Shown piece by piece: positions 49,277-58,799 of a stretch of DNA of 64,000 nt. Every line of letters begins with the position of its first letter. The stretch's first letter is position 1. The position numbers and the translations under genes are program-made. A model generated the notes under the pieces. The model was given only the letters and a program-made list of their open reading frames with translations. It was not told the DNA's origin and made no database searches. Origin of the DNA: JAPORY01 sp965215385 (GTDB lineage Bacteria; Pseudomonadota; Alphaproteobacteria; Rhodobacterales; Rhodobacteraceae); NCBI GenBank assembly GCA_965215385.1, contig OZ244059.1, forward strand, positions 2,232,001 through 2,296,000, in the 5' to 3' direction.

Positions 49277-50164
49277 GGAAGTTTCACCACAGCTGCGGAC
49301 TACAATGTGCTAAGTGATGCCGCCGATGTTCTGGCATTGGTGAAGGCCTCGCTATCAGAAGTTATGGCGCAGTCACAATCCGATTGAGCGCAACGCCATA
49401 TATCTAGATCCAGGCCCCCCAACAACTCTTCGCGGCGAAAGCATCTGCAATTTAGCAAGTTGGTAAGCCTTGTTTCTGAGAGATAAAATACTGCCCCAGC
49501 GCGTATGAAATCGTAAACCTTATCAAACCAAAGGGCTGGCTTGGGGGCCTTTGGGGGTACGGTGCGAAGGCCGTTGGGTACAAGATACCACAAAAACGTC
49601 GGCGGCGAAAATCGCGATCGCCAATGACCCGATGCCAATGGCTTGGCTCGCAATGAATCGCAAAACCCGAGTAGAGATGACCGGTAAATTGCCAGCTAGG
49701 TAGGTGGTTGGTCACGTGCAAAACGCCGCCGTAACCGATGTCGTGGGCAATTCTCGTGACCACTTTGCGACTCTAAGCGACATCCTAAAGGATAAAAGCC
49801 ATCTAGCACCAACAAACGGTCTTTCTTGCAACCGTCGTCGGTCTCAATGCCGCCGCACCAAAATTGCCCTAATTCTGTCCGTGCCAGTGCCGCAACAGGC
49901 ATACGGATCAGAAGCAAACCAATCAAAACCGCAATCTTGAGCCACTATCACGAAGCCACGGATGCGTTTTGCGGAGCATTGCATTGGAAAATGCTCCAGA
50001 AGAGTGCCCAGAAATATGTCCATTGTTGCAAGTGGCTCGGTGGTGCGGCGAGGGGATAAGGTTATCTCCGAACCGACGGCTGAATTGCTCCCCGCCCCGC
50101 CGCAATCAAGCAACCGAAGATCGGCGAAGTGCCCTAATCGAGTTCTGAAGGGCAGGAACTCACG
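49277..50164 (-). other. Decayed region, possible oxygenase-like fragments
   Basis: The minus strand has scattered frames such as IGYGGVLHVTNHLPSWQF, GHLYSGFAIHCEPSHWHRVI and LATMDIFLGTLLEHFP without a continuous reading frame. The WHRVIGDRDFRRRRFCGILY stretch is weakly reminiscent of 2-oxoglutarate/Fe(II) oxygenase ends, but I cannot assign it. Confidence 0.3.
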
Positions 50165-51139
50165 TTACCCTTTGGTGGCAATTTTATCCATATGATTGAT
50201 GAGGGCACGACTGATATCGGGTTCGCTCAGAGCGTGGCCACAGTTGGGAAAAATTTGTAGCGTGGCGCGTGGCCAGAGTTTAGCCAAATTGTGCGCCGAG
50301 TCCGGTGGACAAATAAAGTCAAGACGCCCCTGCGCAATAATTCCTGGGATGTGTTGGATTTTACGCATCTCACTGAGAATTTGACCATCCTCGCGTAAGA
50401 AGCCGTTATTCAAGAAATAATGGTTTTCTAGTCGGGCAAATGCCCGTGTGCGGTTGCTCGTGCTTGAATTCATCGTTGGCGCGGCGTGAACCGACGCCAA
50501 GGCATTTTCCCAGTTCATCCACCTTCTGGCATAACGGTTTTCTTCGGTCAGACTGCCACTAAACAATCGTTTATGGTAGGCGGCAATCAGGTCGTGTCTT
50601 TCGTCGTGCGGGATTGGTTCAACGAATCGTTCCCAGTGTTCGGGCCATATTTTGCCCGCGCTGCCACCATAAAACCAGTTTAGTTCGGCTTGAGTCATCA
50701 AAAAAACCCCCCGTAAAATGAGGTGGGTTACGGTTTCTGGATACTGCTGCGCGTAAATTAGCGCGAGCGTAGCACCCCAGCTGCCGCCGAAGACAAACCA
50801 CCGCGGAATATCAAGCGTTTGGCGAATTTTCTCAATATCGGAAATTAGATGCCAAGTGGTATTCTCGTTGACAGATGCGAGGGGTCGTGACCGACCGCAA
50901 CCGCGCTGGTCAAAAAGGATTATGCGATACTGCTTGGAGTTAAAGTATCGGCGCATTGCTGGGCTACAACCACCGCCAGGGCCGCCGTGCAAAACAATGA
51001 CAGGGATACCTTGAGGATTACCGCACTGCTCTACATATAACTGATGACCGCCGCCGACTCGCAACATCTGTTGGTCGAAGGGATCAATCGGCGGATAGAG
51101 GTGCGGCTTGGTGAATTTGTTTTCTACGAGTTTGTCCAT
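50165..51139 (-). CDS. pip: Proline iminopeptidase
   Basis: 324 residues, alpha/beta-hydrolase of peptidase family S33 releasing N-terminal proline. The oxyanion motif VLHGGPGGGCSP, the nucleophile elbow FGGSWGATLALIYAQ (Ser), the acid in GRLDFICPP and the catalytic His in NCGHALSEP are intact. It is divergent from ubiG, with about 55 bp between start codons. Confidence 0.93.
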   Translation of the reverse strand: MDKLVENKFTKPHLYPPIDPFDQQMLRVGGGHQLYVEQCGNPQGIPVIVLHGGPGGGCSPAMRRYFNSKQYRIILFDQRGCGRSRPLASVNENTTWHLISDIEKIRQTLDIPRWFVFGGSWGATLALIYAQQYPETVTHLILRGVFLMTQAELNWFYGGSAGKIWPEHWERFVEPIPHDERHDLIAAYHKRLFSGSLTEENRYARRWMNWENALASVHAAPTMNSSTSNRTRAFARLENHYFLNNGFLREDGQILSEMRKIQHIPGIIAQGRLDFICPPDSAHNLAKLWPRATLQIFPNCGHALSEPDISRALINHMDKIATKG

Positions 51140-51194
51140 ATGCCGACTTCTGACAGAACTTTACGACGCATCAAGTGATCTGATGGAGATGATA

Positions 51195-51938
51195 ATGCAA
51201 GGAGAATCCTCGTCAATTGATCCGAGGGAAATTGCTAAGTTTGAAGCAATGGCAGCGGAATGGTGGGACCCAGATGGCAAGTTCAAACCGCTACACATGC
51301 TCAATCCGTGTCGATTGGACTACATCACTAAGCAGATTGCGGGAATTTTTGAGCGCGACCGAACCCAACCAATACCGTTTGCAGGGTTAAACATCCTTGA
51401 TATTGGCTGCGGCGGCGGACTGCTATGTGAGCCTATGGCTCGATTAGGGGCGCACGTTGTTGGCGTTGATGCCGCCGAACGCAACATTCCGATTGCGCAA
51501 ACGCATGCGCGACAGTCAGGCTTGGAGATTGACTATCGATGCGCGACTGCTGAAAGTCTTGCTCATACGGGCGAGGAATTCGATATTGTTCTCAATATGG
51601 AGGTGGTCGAGCACGTGCCAGACCCGAGTAATTACCTTACCTCGTGTCAGCGGCTCTTAAGGTCGGGTGGCTTGCATATTTGCTCAACAATCAATCGTAA
51701 TCGTAAGAGTTTTGCAATGGCGATTATTGGTGCGGAGTATATCATGCGGTGGCTTCCAAAAGGGACACATGACTGGAGAAAATTCATCACACCGGACGAA
51801 TTATTTCACCTTTTGTCTCAGTCCGGTCTGACGCCGGTTGATCGCAAGGGATTTGTTTTTGACCCTTTGGGATGGTCTTGGTCGGTATCGGATCAAGATC
51901 TGAGCGTCAATTATGTGACCTCGAGCGTGAAGAATTAG
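51195..51938 (+). CDS. ubiG: Ubiquinone biosynthesis O-methyltransferase
   Basis: 247 residues. ATG 51195 is chosen because GGAGAT ends 5 nt before it and MQGESSSIDPREIAKFEAMA matches the normal N-terminus; earlier ATGs at 51183 and 51189 are possible. The SAM-binding motif ILDIGCGGGLLCEPMARLG and VVGVDAA are typical. UbiG performs both O-methylations of ubiquinone synthesis. MEVVEHVPDPSNYL and LPKGTHDWRKFITPDEL are characteristic of UbiG. Confidence 0.95.
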   Translation: MQGESSSIDPREIAKFEAMAAEWWDPDGKFKPLHMLNPCRLDYITKQIAGIFERDRTQPIPFAGLNILDIGCGGGLLCEPMARLGAHVVGVDAAERNIPIAQTHARQSGLEIDYRCATAESLAHTGEEFDIVLNMEVVEHVPDPSNYLTSCQRLLRSGGLHICSTINRNRKSFAMAIIGAEYIMRWLPKGTHDWRKFITPDELFHLLSQSGLTPVDRKGFVFDPLGWSWSVSDQDLSVNYVTSSVKN

Positions 51939-52151
51939 GTAAGGCGTTAACTCATCTTCAACCCCGGCAGCATGATCGCCAGACGCAGCCAGTCGCACTC
52001 GCTTGACGGAACGGCGCCGAACACCGCAGCACTGTGGCGGCAGACCCCTAGATGCTTGTGCGCCGGCGGCAAAATCACGCGACTACGACTTTTGTTCGAA
52101 TGGGACGGCCAAAATCATGCAAGATTACGTGATTGGCAGTACCGATTGAAG

Positions 52152-52646
52152 CTACGATGTCAGGCTTCTCGGTGTAACGAAACTTAATACTCTGCCGGAG
52201 TTTGGACTGAGATTAAGCCATTTGTCGTGATCAAAGTCGACGACAAGTGTGGCACCGGTCGGATAATCGCGGAACCGATCGTGCGCGACAGGTCTGTCGA
52301 CCAGTGATGACGCAAAGTCTGCAATGCCCGGATTATGACCGATCATCAGTACCGATGGAGAGATTGCGGTGCACAGAATGTGTAGCATTTGAAAAGAACT
52401 CGCATGATAGAGCTCCGAGAGGTACGTCGGTTCGATAGATAATTGGAGGCCTTCGAAGGTTTGTACCGTCCGCAATGACGGTGAAACAAGGGCGACTTCT
52501 GGCGACAGCATTTGTTGACGCAACCACTTACCGAGAGCCGCAGCCGACTCGTACCCGCGGGCGTTCAACGGGCGATCAAAGTCCGACAGAGCGACATTTT
52601 CCCAACTCGACTTCGCGTGACGCATTAATATCAGCCTTAAGGGCAT
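52152..52646 (-). CDS. SixA-like phosphohistidine phosphatase
   Basis: 164 residues of the histidine phosphatase superfamily. RLILMRHAKSSWENVALSDF contains the RHx catalytic motif and RPLNARGYESAAALGKWL; the second His is in MIGHNPGIADF. SixA proteins dephosphorylate His on phosphotransfer proteins; the target here is unknown. The 205-bp gap to ubiG (51939-52151) contains no gene I can identify. Confidence 0.85.
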   Translation of the reverse strand: MPLRLILMRHAKSSWENVALSDFDRPLNARGYESAAALGKWLRQQMLSPEVALVSPSLRTVQTFEGLQLSIEPTYLSELYHASSFQMLHILCTAISPSVLMIGHNPGIADFASSLVDRPVAHDRFRDYPTGATLVVDFDHDKWLNLSPNSGRVLSFVTPRSLTS

Positions 52647-52846
52647 GTGGATTGACGTCCTCTAGATCGCATTTCGTTTGGGCGTCCGACGCCAAAAACG
52701 GTGATATGTCGCGACGGATTTAAGGGGTCGTCGACAGCCGCGACATCGGTGTGTACTACAGACTCTCGCAAAAGGTAACTCTTTTGCGAAGGGAATAAGA
52801 AAAATTTGAAGTCAGTGGGCGGATCGCCGGCGCAAGAGTTCCTACC

Positions 52847-53749
52847 TTGGAGCGTGAGATCGGTTTGCTGGAGGGGAATTTTACGATTTGTTGGGAGAGC
52901 AGGATTTCGGTCGGCCATAGCCGTGGCTTGCGCCTTGAACTCGCCGCTGCCGATTATGGGTTAGTGTGCGTCAAGCCGTTGTCGAGTGATCATTCCCGCC
53001 GGTCGGGAAGCCGTTCCTACTACAGATTGATCAAAGCGGTTTGGCTTCATAAAATGCGCGACGCTGCCGTGCTGCGGGATGGCGAGCAGCCGACCGTCTC
53101 GACGGTAGGGTTTCGCGGGGGAGGATCATGGCTCGACAACAACATCTGCCTATCGGGATTCGGGATTCATGACCTTGCCCACCTAAGGGCGAGTAACGGG
53201 CTGAACTATCCCAATCGGGTGCTCAAACTTTGTTTCAATGATCAACTGCTCGCTTCCGGCGCTCTTAACAATCGACTTCCCGTCGAAGAAGGAAAATCAC
53301 TCAGAGACTTGCTCGCGGCCAACGACTTCACGGAAATTGCTGACCAATTTAGGTCTAGGGTCGTAAACATTCCCTACCTGAGGTGCTCGGATGGCCGATC
53401 CCGCTATGCGGCTTGATAAGCGGAACTTTGGCAGCGGTGTTTTCGGGCGATCAGGATGGAAATGCGATCGGCAGCGGCTTTAAACCATGATCGTGCCGCT
53501 ATGATTAAATTTACAGGTGAGCTAGTGTTAATCTTCAAGTTCAAGATGGTGGAATCGGTCGAGCAAATCGAACCGGCTTTAGCTACTGCCATTGCCCAAA
53601 TACGGGATCAGGGTTACGCTGAGATTTAACCGGACCGCAAAGGCGTCATTCACTGCACGGCACTCGCCGGTGGCCGCAGAGATCCGAAGCTGCTAGCGGT
53701 GCGGCTTGAGCCCGTCAGCAAAATAAGTAATGACGTTGAGGTGATCTGA
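52847..53749 (+). pseudogene. AAA-ATPase-like/PD-(D/E)XK protein remnant (DUF1703-type), in-frame stops
   Basis: One frame with stops at 53414-53419 and near 53627. Recognisable pieces: LNYPNRVLKLCFNDQLLASG, SLRDLLAANDFTEIADQFRS and the nuclease-like LVLIFKFKMVESVEQ, TAIAQIRDQGYAEI. These match the C-terminal half of proteins with an AAA-like N-terminus and a PD-(D/E)XK domain (E-x-K seen here as FKFKMVE, first acid changed). The N-terminal ATPase half is eroded. Non-functional. Confidence 0.6.
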
Positions 53750-53785
53750 TGATTAACAGCGTCTTTAAAATTGCAGGAGAGAAAC

Positions 53786-54652
53786 TTGTCGGCAGATATT
53801 CGCCCCTTTCGTTCGGTTCTGTACATTCCGTGCTCGCGTGAGCGGGCGATAGAGAAAGCCCGAACCCTTACCGCCGATGCGCTCATTTTTGATCTTGAAG
53901 ATGCGGTGTCCCCAGATGAGAAGGATCAGGCTCGCGCCAACTTGATCGCGGCACTCGGCGACGGATCATTCCGAACGGGAACAAAAATTGTCCGGATCAA
54001 CGACCTCAAAACCTCTTGGGTCGAGGCGGATATTGCCGCTATCAATAAGATGAATGTTGATGCCGTGTTATTGCCGAAAGTCGGAAGTGCCTCCGATATC
54101 ACCACGCTCGCGAGTGCCTTAGCAAGGATGCCGCTATGGGCAATGATGGAAACACCGCTGGCGATTCTCAACGCGCAACAAATTGCTTCACATGCGCATC
54201 TGCGGGGCATGGTAATGGGGACAAACGATTTGCAAAAGGAGTTGCGAGCCAAAGACCTGCCAAACCGCCTCGCATTGCATTCGTCGCTACAAATATGTAT
54301 TCTCGCCGCCAGAGCGCATGGCAAAACCATTGTGGACGGAGTCTACAACGCCTTCAAAGATACCGAGGGTCTGTACGCTGAATGTGCACAGGGCCGCGAT
54401 TTCGGGATGGATGGAAAAACCTTGATACACCCAGCACAAATCGCCGTCGCTAATGAGGTTTTTGCACCTTCAGCCGACGAGATTGCCTTGGCGAACCGTC
54501 ATATCGAAGCCCATGAAGCGGCTGAAGCCGCCGGCGAGGGCGTTGCAGTTGTCGATGATAGAATTGTTGAAAGTCTGCATGTCGCGACGGCTCGCTCAGT
54601 TCTAACCCGCGCCAAAGCCATTGCAGCGATGGCCGCGGAGGACAGCCAATGA
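53786..54652 (+). CDS. mcl2: CoA-ester lyase family, Mcl2-type (3S)-malyl-CoA thioesterase
   Basis: 288 residues. The TTG at 53786 (LSADIRPFRSVLYIPCS) is chosen because GGAGAG ends 6 nt before it; a TTG at 53771 would add five residues. HpcH/HpaI TIM-barrel: DALIFDLEDAVSPDEKDQAR, MMETPLAILNAQ (metal-binding Glu), GMVMGTNDLQKEL and MDGKTLIHPAQIAVANEVFA. In the ethylmalonyl-CoA pathway Mcl2 hydrolyses (3S)-malyl-CoA to malate. The call to Mcl2 and not Mcl1 rests on context (nnrU, mch, sdh nearby, as I recall for Rhodobacter) and on general resemblance. It overlaps nnrU by 4 bp. Confidence 0.8.
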   Translation: MSADIRPFRSVLYIPCSRERAIEKARTLTADALIFDLEDAVSPDEKDQARANLIAALGDGSFRTGTKIVRINDLKTSWVEADIAAINKMNVDAVLLPKVGSASDITTLASALARMPLWAMMETPLAILNAQQIASHAHLRGMVMGTNDLQKELRAKDLPNRLALHSSLQICILAARAHGKTIVDGVYNAFKDTEGLYAECAQGRDFGMDGKTLIHPAQIAVANEVFAPSADEIALANRHIEAHEAAEAAGEGVAVVDDRIVESLHVATARSVLTRAKAIAAMAAEDSQ

Positions 54653-55215
54653 GTTGGGTAATTCTAGGAGCGGGGCTGGTCATTTGGTGGCTCGCGCACT
54701 TGTTCAAGCGCATTGCGCCGCAGCTTCGAGCAGCTGTTGGGAACATTGGAAAAGCTGCTGTTGCGATAGCACTGGTTCTCGCTGTTGTGTTGATGGTGAT
54801 CGGCTACCGGGAAACGCCAGTGATCGTGGTTTGGTCACCGCCCGCGTTTCTCATCACAGTTAACAACGTGTTGATGATGGTTGCAGTCTATTTTTATACC
54901 CCAGCAGCAAAGTACGGCGTAGTGATCTCTGGCGTCCGACATCCAATGCTGCTTGGCTTCAAGACTTGGGCATTGGCACATCTGCTGGTCAATGGTGATC
55001 TCGCCTCAGTCGTCTTGTTTGCGGCTTTGCTGTTCTGGGCGGTCGCCGAGATGGTTGTGATCAATCGAGCCGAGCCAGACTGGGATAAAGCTAGTGCCGC
55101 AGGTCGGCACCGCTCTTTAGGCTATGACGCCCTCTTCATGGTGGCATCAGGCTTAGCAGTAGCAGTGCTCGGTTATGTGCATTATTGGCTCGGTGTGTGG
55201 CCGTTTCCGTCTTGA
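54649..55215 (+). CDS. NnrU-family membrane protein
   Basis: 188 residues with about five membrane segments (MSWVILGAGLVIWWLAHLF at the start, IALVLAVVLMVIGY, FLITVNNVLMMVAVYF, and one near the C-terminus). RHPMLLGFKTWALAHLLVNG is the NnrU signature, shared with related NnrU/isoprenylcysteine-methyltransferase-like proteins. NnrU was linked to nitrogen-oxide metabolism, but in this neighbourhood it accompanies mcl2-mch, so the exact role is unknown. ATGA overlap with mcl2; 55216-55385 holds no gene. Confidence 0.85.
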   Translation: MSWVILGAGLVIWWLAHLFKRIAPQLRAAVGNIGKAAVAIALVLAVVLMVIGYRETPVIVVWSPPAFLITVNNVLMMVAVYFYTPAAKYGVVISGVRHPMLLGFKTWALAHLLVNGDLASVVLFAALLFWAVAEMVVINRAEPDWDKASAAGRHRSLGYDALFMVASGLAVAVLGYVHYWLGVWPFPS

Positions 55216-55385
55216 CTGAATGGGGCGTTCACCCGTAACCGTTTGCTTCTAGCTGAACGGTCGTTGTTATTAAGTACATATGCATAGAGCGGCTGTTCGT
55301 TTCCAGGGTCTAAGAGTTTAGCCTTTCCAATCAAGGCGCAACGGGTGTGAATCCCATAGATGCCATCGCCTGGGGAGATCAACTG

Positions 55386-56417
55386 GTGAGCAAGACCCAC
55401 TCCGGCCGTTTTTTTGAAGATTACCATCTCGGGCAGATCATTCCTCATCCGGTGCCCCGCACCGTGTCCGGTGGTGAACGTGCCCTCTATCACGCCCTTT
55501 ACCCAGCCCGGCACGCGCTACATTCGTCAGATCAATTCGCCAAGTCATGCGGGCTCCAAGCGGCACCGCTTGATGACCTTGCCGTTTTTCATATCGCCTT
55601 TGGCAAAAGTGTCCCAGATATTTCCATAAATGCGGTCGCCAATCTGGGTTACGCTGAAGGCCGCTGGTTAAATCTAGTTTGGCCAGGCGATACGTTGCGG
55701 TCAATTTCTCAAGTGATCGGTTTGAAAGAAAACTCGAACGGCAAGTCCGGGGTGGTATGGGTTCGTACGCGCACGGTTAATCAGTCAGAGCAGTTGGTCT
55801 TAGAATTCGTTCGTTGGGTAATGATTCGCAAACGCGACGCTCAAAGTGAGGCGCCACCGACCACTCTACCAGAATTGGCAACGGCAATTACCGCCGAGGA
55901 ACTCGCGATACCGCCGGGTCTGCACTTCTCAGATTACGATTTTGCGCTCGCGGGTGAGGGATATCGATGGAGCGACTATCAGGTGGGAGAACAGATTGAT
56001 CATGTTGATCGTGTGACCATTGAAGAGGCCGATCACCTCTTTGCGACGCGCTTGTGGCAAAACACCGCTAAGGTACACTTTGATGTGACATTGCGGGATG
56101 ATGGTCGGCGTTTGATCTATGGTGGTCATATCATTTCGCTGGCCCGCTCCCTAAGCTTCAATGGCCTCGCTAACGCTCAGATGATAATCGCTCTCAATTC
56201 GGGCGTGCACGCTAACCCATGTTTCGCAGGGGATACCGTAAGTGCTTGGTCAGAGATTCTAGACGCCGTCGAAACCCCTATCCCGAGCGTTGGTGCGCTG
56301 CGGATAAGATTGGTGGCAACGAAAGGAGATAAACCCTTTGATTACAAGTCTGAGAACGGAAATTACTTGCCAGTTACTCTGCTCGACCTTGACTATTGGG
56401 CGTTAATACCACAATAG
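55386..56417 (+). CDS. mch: Mesaconyl-CoA hydratase (double hotdog MaoC-type)
   Basis: 343 residues from GTG 55386 (SKTHSGRFFEDYHLGQ); GGAG lies 9 nt before it. A GTG at 55347 would add 13 residues. Two hotdog halves: RTVSGGERALYHALYPARH with AVANLGYAEGRWLNLVWPGD in the first, and YQVGEQIDHVDRVTIEEADH in the second. Mch hydrates mesaconyl-C1-CoA to beta-methylmalyl-CoA in the ethylmalonyl-CoA and related pathways; the product is the substrate of malyl-CoA lyases. It follows nnrU after about 170 bp. Confidence 0.9.
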   Translation: MSKTHSGRFFEDYHLGQIIPHPVPRTVSGGERALYHALYPARHALHSSDQFAKSCGLQAAPLDDLAVFHIAFGKSVPDISINAVANLGYAEGRWLNLVWPGDTLRSISQVIGLKENSNGKSGVVWVRTRTVNQSEQLVLEFVRWVMIRKRDAQSEAPPTTLPELATAITAEELAIPPGLHFSDYDFALAGEGYRWSDYQVGEQIDHVDRVTIEEADHLFATRLWQNTAKVHFDVTLRDDGRRLIYGGHIISLARSLSFNGLANAQMIIALNSGVHANPCFAGDTVSAWSEILDAVETPIPSVGALRIRLVATKGDKPFDYKSENGNYLPVTLLDLDYWALIPQ

Positions 56418-56561
56418 AAAACTTGGGAGAATGGAAAATTTGGGAACTTATTTACAACGTCGGGTAGTGTCTCACTTTGAAATTTTCTCTTGGCTTTACC
56501 GAGGCAAAGGCGGTAGAGTGGGAGCCATCATACAGCTGGAGGAATTCCCTATGCGACGTCA

Positions 56562-56569
56562 CCCCCCCC
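56562..56569 (+). repeat. Mononucleotide tract C8 at the N-terminus of locus 3
   Basis: Eight C from the fourth codon. 7 or 10 would keep the signal-peptide frame; 8 does not. It is the shortest of the three tracts and so probably the most stable. Confidence 0.8.
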
Positions 56570-56673
56570 AATAGCATTCGAGCCCGGCGCGCCGCCGTAT
56601 CGCCAATCGCCGCGCTGGTGGCCCTGACACTGGCTGCGCCCATGCCGTCAATGGCGCAGGTGGATTACACACC

Positions 56674-56687
56674 CATTAGTCATTAGT
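56674..56687 (+). repeat. Tandem heptamer CATTAGT x2 breaking the locus 3 frame
   Basis: Two adjacent CATTAGT units. Seven bases shift the frame by one; one copy restores TPISGKTGGSACPSG and so the complete protein. This may be a second slippage switch or a fixed duplication mutation. Confidence 0.85.
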
Positions 56688-57465
56688 GGCAAGACGGGAG
56701 GCAGTGCCTGCCCATCGGGCGTGTCGCAAATTCAGACTGGTCGATTTACCTTCACAAGACCGGAACCCGGCGAAACCTCGGTCGAGATAAAGGGGAATCA
56801 ATATCTTCTGTCCTGGCTCCGAATAGTGACATCAAGACCTCTGAATACAAGTTTCACCCTTACCTTTCAGGTCAATGATGGAAGTGGAAATAGAATCGCA
56901 ACGAAGAATCTCGGGACTGCTACGGCCGACAATGGTGTACAGAGGCAAACCATCACCGTTCCCAACCTGAAACCGGGAGAATCCTATTCTGCATCCCTTT
57001 GGACAACCGTGGGAGGTGGCGGATCAAAAAACTTGTCAAGGCGCTGCTTCCAGATGGGTCCCCGTCTGGACTACGGTCAGCAGGAAGGCTTCGACCTCGG
57101 GACGGACCCGCTTGGGGCGACCGGCTGCTTTGCCATTGGTGGCGTGCGCCTAGGCGGCGGCATAGGGGCGGTCCGGGCCTGCCAGTGCGGGGCGCGGAAC
57201 TCTTCCGGCCAGTGGGCTCCGACGGATAGCGCGGACGGCTATGAATACATGCTCCACGCCGGACCGAGCTGGGCTGCACCACGAACTGACCGGCATCAGA
57301 CACCATCCACACGGGGCGGGCGGCGGGTCGCCCCGTTTCATCATTGCGACGATTTCAAACTGAGACACTACCATATTTCAGGAGTTGTTGAATTAAGGCA
57401 GAATATTGATAGTAGCTTGACCCGATCTAACGAGGGCTATAGAGGTGGATCAGTAGAGATCAATC

Positions 57466-57711
57466 ATGACGGCAGAACACGACAACGCATTGGCGATTGC
57501 CGAGCTGAAAGGTGAATTGCGCGGAGAGATTGTGGCAATCAAAGCAAGGAACGAAGCAATGGAAAGTCGAATCGATACTCGGCTTGAGGAAAACAAAGGG
57601 GCGATGGATCGCCTGCGAGCCGATATGGCCCAGCGTGAGACGCGGTTGATCTTTGCGATGATCGCAATTGTCGGCGTTGGGCTGACAATTTTCGGCTTCT
57701 TGACGGCCTAA
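57466..57711 (+). CDS. Coiled-coil, single-TM peptide following locus 3
   Basis: 81 residues, ATG 57466. Residues 5-58 are a charged coiled-coil helix (NALAIAELKGELRGEIVAIK and RIDTRLEENKGAMDRLRADM); residues 59-80 are a transmembrane segment (LIFAMIAIVGVGLTIFGFL). There is no signal peptide, so it is probably a C-tail-anchored inner-membrane protein. Its C-terminus is nearly identical to the 39-residue peptide at 8958-9077 after locus 2. Similar short coiled-coil/TM proteins (DUF1640-like) occur in many proteobacteria; identity with them is not established. Confidence 0.7.
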   Translation: MTAEHDNALAIAELKGELRGEIVAIKARNEAMESRIDTRLEENKGAMDRLRADMAQRETRLIFAMIAIVGVGLTIFGFLTA

Positions 57712-57754
57712 TCGGCGGCACCGCAGTCGTTCGTCGAGCCACCGGCCGCCCAAG

Positions 57755-57855
57755 TCGGGACAAAACAGGCTGATAACCTTCGAAATTTAGCGAAATCGGT
57801 CGCGAGAGGTGCTCTCACGCCCCGTTCGGCGTTAAATTCCCTTGCAAAAGTCGCG
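57755..57855 (+). repeat. Non-coding tail shared with locus 2
   Basis: Alignable with 9151-9250, as described there; again it lies just after the TM peptide stop. It could be a 3' UTR, a terminator region or the remains of a cassette end. Confidence 0.6.
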
Positions 57856-57957
57856 AACTACAATTCTGAGAGCCTTTTGTGGGCACTTTCGGGGATTTCT
57901 GCTCGATTTCACTCGCGGTCCGCTTAAAGTTTCACATTAAGGACACGACTGTGGCAC

Positions 57958-58148
57958 ATCTATTGTGCGGTTTTGAGTGTAGCGGTTTGCAACAACTTGT
58001 AGGCCGTTGACCGTCCAAATCCGAGATGCTTTGCGGCCAGCGAGACGGATTTGCCCGCAGTATCAACGAGATTTAGTAGCGCCGAAACCGTTTCGCGTGG
58101 CAAGGCTGGCCTTCCGGGCAAACGGCCGTACTTTCGGGCATTGGCCAC
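57958..58148 (-). CDS. Small resolvase-type helix-turn-helix protein or fragment
   Basis: 62 residues from GTG 58148. GRLPGRPALPRETVSALLNL and KSVSLAAKHLGFGRSTAYKL form the HTH seen at the C-terminus of serine recombinases (resolvase/invertase). The catalytic N-terminal domain is absent, so this is either a fragment or a small independent DNA-binding protein. It lies right after the locus 3 cassette tail. Confidence 0.45.
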
Positions 58149-58476
58149 CCATCCTTTGTGAGTTCCGCAATTAATCGACGCTCAAATGCGCAATCGCACC
58201 AAAAACATGGAACGCCAACTCCCCTAGAATTGCTCCCCCGATCGCACATAGAGTCATTAGAATTGCGACAAATCGGCTTTCAACTGCTAGCATTACCGCC
58301 CCTAAGTGATAGTCAGGAAAGAGAATATGACACCGCCCCCATCCAAGCATTACAACGGTGTCCGCACCCTCGGCTTCATAAGCACTGCCGATTCCCCCAG
58401 TAAATAAATCCAGCTGCAAATGAGGCGAATACACCAGGGATAATCGCTATGATTCCTCCGGTTAATCTTATGATGT
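58149..58476 (-). other. Small hydrophobic frames, no confident gene
   Basis: Two minus-strand stretches look like membrane peptides: IIAIIPGVFASFAAGFIYWG after GGAGG near 58455, and MTLCAIGGAILGELAFHVFG ending at 58171. Neither has a convincing start and they are in different frames, so I leave them unassigned. Confidence 0.3.
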
Positions 58477-58677
58477 CTACTTCCCGCTGATCTTGTATTC
58501 GAATATTAGGTTGGTGGGTTTTTCGTCGGTAATGCTCAATGCCTCGAAAATATGTCCTTCAATGAAAGTGCTCTCCACTCCATAGAATTCTCGAGTTTCT
58601 CCTTCCCCCTCGTAAAGGCGAGGATGTAATGAACCGGACTCGCACGTCGTAATGCCTTCGATGGTGAGTACTTCCAT
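58477..58677 (-). CDS. Small hypothetical protein
   Basis: 66 residues from ATG 58677 with AAGG 6 nt upstream. It is acidic, with no membrane segment (MEVLTIEGITTCESGSLHPR, then EGETREFYGVESTFIEGHIF). No family recognised. A short intact frame with a plausible ribosome site is the only evidence. Confidence 0.35.
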   Translation of the reverse strand: MEVLTIEGITTCESGSLHPRLYEGEGETREFYGVESTFIEGHIFEALSITDEKPTNLIFEYKISGK

Positions 58678-58799
58678 TATGCCTTGGTAATTGTATTTCC
58701 GGTTTTCGATTTCGCATTAATTGTCTTGTGCAATTGATGGCATAGTTAAGACAGTAATGGTTAGCGCATTAGGGATTTTCGTCAGTGTTATAGGGACCT

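Larger units (their letters stand above)
56551..57515 (+). pseudogene. Secreted Fn3-like, Cys-rich protein; C-tract locus 3, two frame lesions
   Basis: ATG 56551 follows GGAGG (56538-56542) by 8 nt. MRRH enters an 8-C tract; at 8 C the frame stops at TAG 56572-56574, while 7 or 10 C gives RARRAAVSPIAALVALTLAA and a SMAQ cleavage site. This frame then stops at 56684-56686 because CATTAGT is duplicated (56674-56687). Removing one 7-bp copy joins the long frame GGSACPSGVSQIQTGRF, with LKPGESYSASLW, RRCFQMG, GCFAIGGV and CQCGARN. These Fn3-like and Cys-rich parts are homologous to locus 1. The long frame runs on to 57515, over the next gene, so a third lesion near the normal stop is likely. It interrupts the mch-sdh block. 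Confidence 0.75.

Noticed and set aside
57958..58148. Complete DNA invertase controlling the C-tract cassettes
   Set aside because: Only the C-terminal HTH is present; no catalytic Ser domain was found upstream in any frame.
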